A stretch of DNA of 64,000 nt from Liolophura sinensis (lineage: Eukaryota; Mollusca; Polyplacophora; Chitonida; Chitonidae): contig NC_088302.1 of the NCBI RefSeq assembly GCF_032854445.1, positions 29,977,979-30,041,978 on the forward strand, read 5' to 3'. The stretch's first letter is position 1. Each line of letters opens with the position of its first letter. The translations under genes and the position numbers were made by a program. The notes under the pieces were generated by a model. The model did no database searches. It was not told the origin of the DNA and saw only the letters and a program-made list of their open reading frames with translations. This document shows, piece by piece, positions 47,601 through 59,600 of the stretch.

Positions 47601-50600
47601 AAAAATAAAAAAAAATGAATGACAGTGACTGCGTCACATCCTTAAATGATTACATAATATTATTTAATAATCTCCGCACGAGAACAGGTAGGCAATGAAA
47701 TTCCTGTATTTATTCAATTGACTGATGTTTAAGGCCGTACTCGATACTTTTTCATTTATGTGACGCCTAACAGTTTTGTGGTTTAAGGAACCGGAGTAAA
47801 CCACTTATTTTAAACAGGTACATGTACCTGACAAACTTCTTGACTTAAAGGTTTAGACGAAAATGCTCCTATTCCGGTACGGTGCGCGAATATTTAATGA
47901 ACACACTTGGACTTACAGCTCATTATTTTCATGTAGCAATGTTGGCGGTCCATAGGAAAGCGCCTCAGGTCCATGTTACAGGCCAGCTTCAAATGAAACC
48001 TGGTCAACAGTAAAATATATGATGTACAATGTTGGCTGACTACATCTGGCAATGTTACATTAGAACAAACCTTCAAATAAAATTCACATGCCGGTGTACG
48101 GACATTGTACCACACCATATATCTTGGTTAAGAAGCATTGTATTCCCTTGTTTAAAGTCGTTTTGTTCTCAAATGGACAAGAAAGTAATTTTGCCTCCTG
48201 GCTTATTACTTCAAAACCCCCATCTTGCCGCGGCTTAATGAGTCCCTTCACTAATGAGGTCTCAGGTTAAAATCCCGAAAATTTTTGTTATGAGGCTTGT
48301 TAGGTATCTCGGGAGCAGATGGTGTTTCTTTGGGCTCTCCTTCGGTTTCCTCTGCCTATAAACCTGACAGGTGTCGTATTATTAGTGAAATAGTAATACT
48401 GGTTACGACATTTAACCCCAATAGTGTATCTTTTCACGGGCAATGGCGACTCGTGTCTAATACAGGTTGAGTACTCTTGCAATATGTTACCAGTTTGCAA
48501 ACCAATTGTCATGATCGCATGGGTAGAAACTAAAAATGGATTACACGGTTTTAGGCCGAATTACTTTAGGACGAAAAGATTACCCATGGAATAAAAAAAT
48601 CAAGTATTATTATTATTATTATTATTATAAAACTGGACAGAAAGCGATATACAGTATGGTCAAGTTTGTGTAGTTTATGCATTATGCCAGTTATCTGAAG
48701 AATGGAGAGACGACAGGAACTCCGCATTGTGATCCTGACAAAACAAGGATAGAATAGATGAATGAATCAAACAACCTGTCAGCTTTTACAATGATACATG
48801 TATGGGGAAGGCAAACTCCTGAACAAAGGCACTGAGAACACAATAATCTGGACAGAAAATCGATTGTGATTCTGCTAAGTTTTACTGTGGCGTGTTAAGC
48901 TGATCGCTTCATGGAAAGTGATCACAGCACATGGCAAGGGAAATACCATCTATAACATCACAAACAATGATAGATGGCAATTAGTTTTTGTCAGTAATCG
49001 CAATATTTGTCATGTACGACAATCAAATTGCCTGAGGGAAATGGCTGGAGGGGCCCTAATATGGTTATACGTCCACCGGCTTGGACTCCGATTAAAGAGT
49101 TTCACCAGCACTAAAACACCGTGCGGACAAAGATAATGCAATGTAACGTCATAATATACAGTCGTTGCTGTACTCGAAATACAATAAGCCGTTTGTATGG
49201 CTTTTAGGGAAGTCAACGACATATTTTACACAAAATGTTCCGGACGGCGTGGACTTAAATTAAACGCTGCGATACGGATTGTTAGAACATTTAATATCCC
49301 CTTGGGTTAAGGGGTTATATGCAAGCCGAAAATAAAGTCGGGTTCACAAAATTCGTTTGTTTATAAAGCCACTGGCATTGGAAAGGTGTTGACGAGACCA
49401 CATGAAGTTTTGCAGCATTAAGCTGAAGTTACATTACACCAAAAAACAAACTATGCAGAATACTAGTGGATATAGTTGTTCCCTCGCATAATTAGGCCGG
49501 CCTATAATGCAACAACTTGAATAATTTAAGAGAATAAATTAAATTTCCAATTCTAGTTAAATCAGTGCTTTGTCTATAAATCTTGTTGCCACGTTCGAGA
49601 TACCTCAATTAGAACCGTTCGTAAATTCTCACTTAAACTGAAGGAATGGAAATCGAGAAAGTTTGCGTCAGCCTCAGAGGATGGTGTATTATTGCCATAT
49701 TATAGTAAACGAGGGCCTATTACCGCGATCGCGGCTTACTAATTGATGTAATTGGAGTCATTAAGACACGAATGTGGCTGATAAATTACCTTTGGCTGAA
49801 GAATATTGTGCCGTTGGGAAAGAGTTTCATGAGAACATTTGGGACGGACACATCGTGGGCTTCCTCCGTCTTGCTGTTTACGAAGTACGGATCAGGGCGC
49901 CACAGTCGGTGGTACCAATGATGACCCAAGCTGACGGCGTGATCGAAGTCATCAAACTTCAAACGGGGGTCTTCCCAGCGCTGTCGGAAGTACACATCCG
50001 CTGTATATTCCTGCATACATAAATTATTCAGTCAGCTTTAGCCCTATTATGGTTACCGTGACCATCTGGCCATCAAAATATTTTAATCAAAACCATTGTG
50101 ATTTTATTTTTGTATTTTTGTTGCTCTGATGTCCCTTAAGAACGTTCTAATCTTTACAAACATGAAAAAATTGTAATCTCAGTGACTATCATACTAATTT
50201 AGAAGAAATTTAGACTAGAAGAGCTTAAACTAAGCTATTTCAGCTATGAGATTTAAAATCCTCGTTTCCTTAATATATAAGTTCCCAACAACAACTTTGC
50301 TCTGTACAACGCAACATTATAAACAGAGTGACGTAGTGGCATATATTACTGGGACTGCAGTACCACGACGTGACAATATTTCCATCAGCATTATAGGACA
50401 AGGCCTTAGCGAAGCTTTTTACAAGCATTGCAGCATGGCGCCGTACACTCCATAAGAAATAATAAGTCAATTTTACTTGACTGTTGTCTGAGTCATTCTA
50501 TAGAATGTGCTATGTTATCATAACATAATACTGTGTCATATTCAATATATTATCCTGTTAGTCTATAAAACAATCTTTGTGTTGAATTAACAAAGTATTT

Positions 50601-53600
50601 GCGTTATATTTAACGGACTAATCTTCTGCATTAACAAAGCATAACTCAGACTACTTTCTGTTAAAATTAAAGGACAAAACAGCACCTGGCTAAAATATAT
50701 TTCAATCGAAAGCAGGAAACCCATGCTTTCTACAAAGTATCACACTGTACTGTGTTAATGAGATCTCACGGAATAACATGTAGAACACAGTGGCAATACT
50801 GCACAAATGGCTGGTATGAGTAGAGGCAGCCATCTTGAAAATTTTATGTACGGCTTAAGCTGTGACGTAGCCTTTACTCATTCACTCCATGAAGTGACAT
50901 GTGATAACTCAGAGCTACTGCATAAGGCATTATTTTGAGATTTACGACGATTTAGTTACGTGTAGCAGAAGGGACATTTCACAAAGTGTTGTGTGGCATG
51001 TTTGTATCATTTTCAGATCGTGTCAGATGTAAAAGCGGTTAATTTAAAGGCCGTGTAATATTCAACGACGGTATCACAAATTATGTCAGACAGTAGCATA
51101 CCGTCTCGGCCCAAACTGCATTTGTGTCCCCAAATACATTTTTGTCGTTGATTTTATCGTTTAGTCAGCAGTTTCTAAATAACAAATATCATTCATAAGG
51201 GATGCTGAAGGTTGATGGGAATGAGAAGACGGCATCTCACCGGACAATGCTTAAAATTAATTAAATCTTGTGATATAATTTCTTTTCTCTGAATTTATTA
51301 GAACTGAAGAATTGAAATATTGCTCTTTCGTCTTTCTCGCATACAAGGGGTGTTTTTTCTGCTTTCTTTTATAAAATACAGTAAAATTGTTGAAACGTCG
51401 TGTTTAAGCCGAGATGCTTTCTTTGACGTCAGCGATAGCTAGGTTAGCACTGCTTTCATCTTAGAAGCAACCACAACAAAATTGACGCATAAAAGAAACA
51501 GTCGAATGCCTAGATCAGCCTCAGTAGTGCTTAGATTTATTTCCATTTGTTTCAGAATTGGGCATGAATCCGGTTGTACAACAATCCTATTGTAATTTTG
51601 TAAACATTTAACAAGGGTTAAAATCACCAGCCCAACCCTTTCGGAGGCTACAATCTGAACCAGGAATACGCCAGCCATGCATTTGCCGTTAGGCTATTTA
51701 AACAGGGTCGCTGGAGTTCCTTGTAAATGATGTAGTAGACCAACTGTATCAACAGTTCAAGCAGTGGAAGAATATGTCTAATTTCCGAGAAAACTATTTA
51801 TCACTTGGGTCTTCATCGCTGAAGTCCGCGACTTTTATCTGCGATTCTGTAAGACGGGTCGGAAGTTGAGGGTCATGTGACCACCCTTTCTTGTTTAAAA
51901 CAAAATGGCCCTCCAGTGTTAAATCATTGGGGAAAGGGCATTTTCCTATGCGATAACGCTAAGACGACCGTTTTCTTCCCCCACGCCGTTTGTTACTGAG
52001 GAGATGACGTGGTCTCTAGCTTCCGATCCGTCTTATAGAATAGGCTATTGCTTAGATTATTTTTCGGAAAATACCTTCGACGTTAGAAAGCTAGAGTAAG
52101 CGTGATGTCAACTTTCTCTCGATCATGGAGATGTTTCACGAAACTATTACTTGGTTGACAAAAAATCTAAAAAATATTTAATGCCGGTCTAACATACTTT
52201 GAATGGTAGTCATTCAGTGGACATAAACATTAGTCAGGTGCTGTCTTTCACTTTAACAGATTATTCTTTGAGTGTGGAGTACTTTCTGCCTAAATTTCGT
52301 CTTACAAAGGAATCGCAAATAAGCCTGGAGTAATGGCAGCATATAATGACGGGAAATGTCACGCTGTTAAGTGCTCTTGACGTAACGTTGCAAAGCCTTG
52401 GTAAGACGGGCCCCATAATTGAAGCACAATGACGTAGCGGTACTTTCTACCAGTACTGCACCACAACAACTAGGCTGTACTTTCTGCTAGAATTGCGCAA
52501 CAGCGACGTCACAGGACTTTTTATTAATATTGCTGCTAAGAGCAGCAAAGTGCAGCTAAGCGGTAATCTCTACCAGGTTGCGGCACCACGAGGTAGCGGA
52601 ACTTTTGTATTTTCTACCATTTCTACCAACCTCGCAGCACAACAACGTAGCGATACATTACACCATTATTGTAGCACCACGATGTAGCGGAACTTTTCTA
52701 ATTTCTACTATTTTCTACCATGTCTATCAGCATTGCAGCACAACTACGTAGAGATACTCTACACCATTACTGTAGCACCACGCTTTCTGCCAGCACTGCA
52801 GAACAACAACGTAGTGGAACTCTCTACCAGTACTTTTTACCAGCACTGGAGCACAATGACTTGCTTGTACGCAGTTGTATGAATGCTGTGTCACAATTGT
52901 ATGAATGCAGTGTCACAGTTTTATGAATGCAGTGTCACAATTGTATGAATGCAGATAAAAATTCCCAATAAAGAACCTTTGGCAATTGGATGTGTTCCAT
53001 CACCTTTAAGTTAGGTACTCTCCATTATATCACGTTGTGTGTGTGTAGCCACACTCATTTGTTTAGTTATTATCTACATTAAGGGGCATACAATGTATAC
53101 ACGGGCAATAAGCTCGTGTGGACACATTTTTTCTTTATTTCTACAACGCGATTACAGGATTTACATGAATATTTTATAAGTGAGGCTCGGTTTACTGCTT
53201 AACCAGGCGTAATCACAAAAACTCACATCAGATTAGATATAATTACTTTATTGGCAATATAATATTCCAAGATCGATTTAGTCATGAGCTGCGTTCGGTT
53301 ATGCATACATGGCATCGTGTATCTATGAATACTGTACTATGAAAACAATACAAGGCTTTTTGTGAATGACAAAAATTCACATCACGTTGTTAACACGCAT
53401 ATAATGTGGCTTTGGTGCAGTGAAGGAGCCCACTGGGGCCAGCTTAATGGTATTGTAATACCCAGCTTATTAATCCATGCTGATTTTTTGCCTGACCTGA
53501 GCGTTATCAGGAATACGTGGTCTCTGTGGAAAGAACTCCACACTGGATTACTCACCATGTTAATCTCATTAACCCCGCTTAAACTCTGTACGTACACGGA

Positions 53601-56600
53601 TAAGTCCACATGGGTGATCCTATCTGAAAACAGAACACATACAAGTAATCAAGAAACGATGAAATAACACGCGTCGACAATACACGACCATTTCAGCAGA
53701 ATTCGTAGAATATGAGCGTTTGCTTTACATGGACAAAAACAATAAAGTAATAGATTTTTACTTATATGGGAATGCAATATAGAACTGAATATAAGCGATA
53801 CCAGTTTTACAAACATGTGGGTAAGATTGAGCTAGTTACAGCTCATTTTGTGGTGTGAAAGTTTGCTAGCAACCTGGGCTCTGTCCGGTTTCCTCCCGCC
53901 GTCCTAAGAGTGATTTAAACGTTTTCAATGTTTAGATTGCAAGCCTGACATTTTTGAAAAATCCCCTAGAGAGAAATTGGTAAGACCAATATAGTTCATG
54001 GTATGTAATACTGGAATCTAAAGTGTCAGACATATATACACTGTTAAAACTTATCTGTTAAAACTAAGACAATATTAGGTTGTCTGGGATATTATACAAC
54101 AGATTATGGTTTTGCAACGTAATACTGCGTTATGGTCAACACCATTCTCCGTTACACCAACAAAAGCATTCTGTTGAGATAATAGGACAAGACTGTTACA
54201 TACAACGTAATAATTTGTAGCATTAACGTGTTTTGACATCACTCAGAAGATATAACAGTATTTCAAGTTAACACAGTAGTTTTTAGAGTGTATTTTCAAT
54301 CTTGTCCCCTCCAAGGCAATACGTTCAGTATTCCTTCTTGTGCAGATATCGGCACGCCCACAACGTCATGTATTATAGAGAACAGGAAATTGACAACGAG
54401 AAAGTACAGCTTGGGTGCACCAAGTGTCGCATTCAGACAGTTTTTCAATCTTGTCCCCTCCACGGCAATACGTTCAGTATTCCTTCTTGTGCAGATATCG
54501 GCACGCCCACAACGTCATGTATTATAGAGAACAGGAAATTGACAACGAGAAAGTACAGCTTGGGTGCACCAAGTGTCGCATTCAGACAGAAGCACCGGTC
54601 TGGCAACCGCATATCAAAAAATGCCAAAGCCAGCTTAAGGCTTTGGATATATACTTTGGAATGCATGAGTGACTGGTGTTTAATTTCACTTTGGCAATAT
54701 TTCAGCCATATCGCAGCGAAAACATATTATTCAGTAAACAGTTATGGCTTACGACATGGGAATGACAATATCCACAATGAAAACAAAAGGACTGACGTGT
54801 TCCTGAGACGACGACGACTTAAATGGCTACAGAAGCAAAATTTGCCAATAGACCGTGTAAATCAGTCCATTTGTGGCAAACAAAAATTCTGCCGGATGTA
54901 GCCAACAGAATAATGATATTTACGACTGTGGCTAACTGAATCTTACTCCACAATGACTGGCCCAACCGTGTTCAATATAATCCCCTGATTCTTTTATCAG
55001 CGTCATACACCAGCCTTTTCCTCAGCGCACAAACAACTTCATTACAGTTTTTATATCATTTAAGAGCGTGATCGTTCTTAAGACACTCAAAATAAGTTCA
55101 GGCAATGACATTCCCCGCTGCTATCAGCCCAGGCAGGATCTCGCTGTCTGCCATTACTGACATCTTAGTCAAGCCTATATAGATAGTTCTGCTACACTGA
55201 TGTGTCCCGCACAGCCGCCATGCAGCCATTAACGCTGGCTATAAGTGTACCATTACCACTTGACGGTAACAGCAGCGCTCGTGTCAGCGTTTTGTGTTAA
55301 AATCCCTTTCTCCTTCCCCACACCGGCAAATTTCCCACAAGATATATAAATGTCAAGGAATCGCACTCCTTAGGAGGGATAAGATAATACGTCCAGCGAA
55401 GTCTCAATGGATAATCTCAAGGTGAAACTTTTTGGACTACACTTTTCATGGATGTTGCAAACTCCATAATAACCTCTTGATGGACACGGACAAAACCATT
55501 TTTTGTTTCATATGATGCTAGAATGTGTAAACAGTATTTGTTAATCACCTTTAAGATAAAAATCGGGAAATACACCCCATGTTAAATAGTTCCTTCGTTG
55601 GATTAAAATATTTTTGCAAGCCTTGTTTCAAAATTTACTTGTCGTTAATAAAACTACATATACACATCTATAAAACAAAACTTTTATAAAATAAAGCAAG
55701 CAAGAGATGAAAAGCAAGCAAGAGATGAAAGGAGTGGGACACAAAAAAAATCGAATACGTCTTTTTATTTTATGGATATATAACACTTGCAAGGAAGGAA
55801 TATATGTATATCTGTCCTTCATTTTTCTCTACAACTGTTCATCCAATCGCCCTCACTCCACAGATATATTGTTGTGAACTCAATGAACAGACCTTCCCGA
55901 AACCAAGAAAACGAAACTGACCAATCATAAGCCGTGTTGTTGAAATAGGTCAACCTGATGTCCTACACATTGGTTACAAATGTTCATTCTTTCTGTGACG
56001 TCAATTGCTTTCACCAGGAATGGAATGAAAAGTACTGTTGTCACAAGAAGGGGTGGTTGGACATTGGATATATTGGATTCATGTATTACAGTGTTGAGTG
56101 TCGAAAGCTTGTGTATGCAAATTAGACAATAATGGCATAACCTATCTTTTCAACGAAAACTGCCTTCAAACTTATCGGCTTGTAGATAAAACCTATATTC
56201 CTTAAATCTTGAAAAGGCTTTGTGGCTGCATGATCCGTCACTGTAATAAATTCATGTTTTCTATATCAATCTGATATCTCGATGAAACAAAATACTGCCC
56301 TTAGACGCGTGTTTTTGTTATTTATATATTTACAGACTCACCGTCGTTAGCCGTGGGCCTCACTCCAGGGTTGTAAGAGGATGTGTTGAACAACCGATCA
56401 AATAATTCCTCCAGAGTGGTGTTTTTTGAACCAGCCACCGTTACAACGGACAACAGCCTGAAATGCAAACGAGACAAAGAGTGAGACGCTGAAGCCATGG
56501 TATTAACAAAAGCAAAATAAAATCGATATTTTGCATGAGCGACTCATCGATTAAAGAACGTTAAATTGTAAATAGTATGCATTTGTATTGCTGAAAACCA

Positions 56601-59600
56601 TTTTTAATTTTCAGGACCTTTATGTGTGCCACCATTGTAATTTATGACTGTGAGACCCACATCGAAGTGTAGTCCAAAACGTTTCACCTTCAGTGTCAAG
56701 AATTGTGTGGTAAGTGGATGAACTTCCAAATGATGATTACATGCGAACGGACGATAGGTCACAAAATTGTACAAATAGCCGTGTTCTAGTTTCGTGAAGC
56801 ACACTTAGTTAAGTAATCTCTGACCTACCATGACAACACATGTTGTAGAGACATAAAGTGCACTTAGCTGAAAGGACAAGACAGCACCTGGCTAAAACAT
56901 ATTCCAGCCGAAAGCAGGATACTCAAGCTTTCTAAAAAGTATCATACTTTATTATTTTAATGAGATTGAATTCAATAACATGTGGAACAAAATGACAATC
57001 CTGCTCAAATGGCTGGTGTGAATCGAGGCAGACATCTTGAGAATTTTTTGCATTCAAACATGTTGCTATCAGACTGCGCGGCGGGCGTAGCCTTCACCCA
57101 CTCACTCCATGACGTGACACTACTGCATAAATCATGGTTTTGAGATCATTTACAACGATTTATTTACGTGTAACCGAAGGGACTACTTAGACACGCTGTT
57201 CAAATTATGCAAATGCATTTTTTGTCGTTCATGTTGGCGTTTAGTCAGCATGCAGTTGATAAATAACAAATAAAAGTCAGTGAAAAATTCATTAGGGATC
57301 TCATCGGACAACGCTTAAAATTAATCTCAAGTTTTTACAACCGAAGAATTTAATTTTTGACATTGTCTTTCTCGCATACAAGGGTGGTTTTTTGTATGTT
57401 TTTTTTATAAAATACAGTAAAATTATTGAAACACCGTGCTTAAACCTCAGTGGTGCTTTGATTTAGTTCCATTTCTGTCAGAAATGAGTATGAATCCTGA
57501 TGTACAGCAACCCTACTGTAATTTTGTAAACATATAATAGGGTCAGAATTACCGCAAGCGGCACAATCCCTTCGGAGGTCACGACCTGAACCAAGAATTT
57601 GACCGTGCATTTGCAGGCTACTCGTAAACTGTATAAATGATATGTTAGACCTACTTTGTGAACAGGTCAAGCAGTAGAAGAAATTTCCTTCGAGTATGTC
57701 CATTTTCTGAGAAAGCTATTTATAACTTGGTCCTTCGTCGCCAAAGTCCAAAACTTTAATCTGGCGTCACCTTGCTTTCGATAATGGAGACGCGCTGAAG
57801 CTGTGACAAGACGAGCTTTTGCTAAACTTTTACTTGGTTGAAAAAAAAATTAAAAAATATTTAATGCCGGTTTAAGATACTTTGAATGGTAGTCTTTTAA
57901 TGAACATAATCATTAGTCAGATGCTGTCTTTCACTTTAACTCTAAATACGCTTCATGAAACCGGTCCCTAGCCCTTAGAATGAAACGAGTGTAACTCCGA
58001 GAGTAAAAAAGCCATTTTTGTGATCCCATTCCTTCTCGGAGAGATTTTCAAAATTTAGAGATATGCTTTGTTCTGGGCAAATTTGGTTGCCGCTTCAGTA
58101 AACGCACGCGCGTATCGTCATGCGAGGATTACTTCACCATGGGTAATTACGTGTATGGGCGTAGTCAGTGCCGAGTGCGCCATGTGAGGAACGAAACCTT
58201 GATATGTGATTGTATTTCATTCTTGCCTATCTTTGAACATATATATATGCAATCACGTTGACTTAAATAGCATAACGCTTTGCCCACGTTCACCATTAGC
58301 TGAACCAATCTCATTAACACTGCGGCCTTGAACAGCTAAAACGGTTGTTTAAAGGGAAAACAAAAGCACTAAGGTTTGTTTGTACAGCAGTGATACTTCA
58401 AAGAACCAACAGAAAGCGATTTATTCCTGGAAAATTGACGCTAATATTTGCATTGCGAAATGAGAGTGCAAAATACCCGACCTTGGTAAAGGGTTCGTGC
58501 AACAGCTGTCGGTGTCATAACTCAACGGTGACTTTCATCTCTTACAACACTAACCGAGAAACAGTTGGTGTTTTCTTTTGGATTCCTTCCTTGACGTACA
58601 TGCGATGCATAAAAAGATAATCTTGAGTATTTTATCTATCATGATGATCGATAGATAATCCGTGTAATGAAGTCAACCCGTATGTATGATACTGTAAGAT
58701 ACATTCAGGCTTACGCGCAGTATGCTGTACAGGCAAATCTTACTGTGTTTCTTGAAATGATATCCATTTATTTATTTATTTATTTTTATAAATCAAGTAG
58801 ATTACATATGTACACATATTCGATGACCGTCAGTTTAATGGGGGTGAAAGCCGTACAGTGCCCAGCTTAAACCACTGAGTTTTGACAATTTACCCACCAA
58901 CTTTGCCACGTGTGACATGCGAAATATGGGTGGTAATAGGCAAGCGGCCTTCGTGTAAGACCACACAAGAGGTAGCCATCGACCACTTCTTGTCACCAAG
59001 GCCCTCCGATAATTGGAAGCAGAGATTCAAGAAAATACCCTATTCGAGAAATGGAGTGAACCAATTTTCCGGGTACAGTAAGTTTAAAAGGTAACCTCCT
59101 CCCTGCTCTTGAAATAACAGGCAAGTGTATACAGCCATTTCCTTATTCTTGCAAATATTATCCTTAATCCAGTTAACTTCTCATGTTAAAACTTGCAATC
59201 ATTCAAAGTACAAATCTTACTCTGTAGGTGATATTCTAGCCTTTTACGCTTTGCGCGTAGTTTCCTCCCACCATAATGCTGGTTGCCGTCTTATAAGTGA
59301 AACATTTTTGATTACGGCGTAAAACACCAATCAAATAAATAAATAAATCTTTGCGCGTACATCTGAACGTGTATACACTGAAGTGAAGGAGATCCGTACA
59401 TTCCGTTTCTTTCACCAAAAACTGTTGACCTTGAAATAACACTAGTCTAATTTCGTATAGATTCTTTACCATTTTTCCACCAGGAATATTTATTTAACAG
59501 ATTGTAGAGGTGTTATGAAACACCATACGCTGCTGCTGCTTCATATCTCAGCTGCCACTGTTTGGTTTATGACAAACTTTGTTGTGCTGAAAAATTTGTG

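Larger units (their letters stand above)
44882..47916. other. Channel intron 5
   Basis: A 3.0-kb AT-rich intron with one M1 MITE (47036) and a decayed SINE (47706). No exon-like conserved stretch was seen besides those reported. Confidence 0.7.

Noticed and set aside
54302-54901. 199-codon plus-strand frame inside channel intron 2
   Set aside because: It crosses a 149-bp duplication that changes its reading frame between copies; no domain was recognised and the start is arbitrary.
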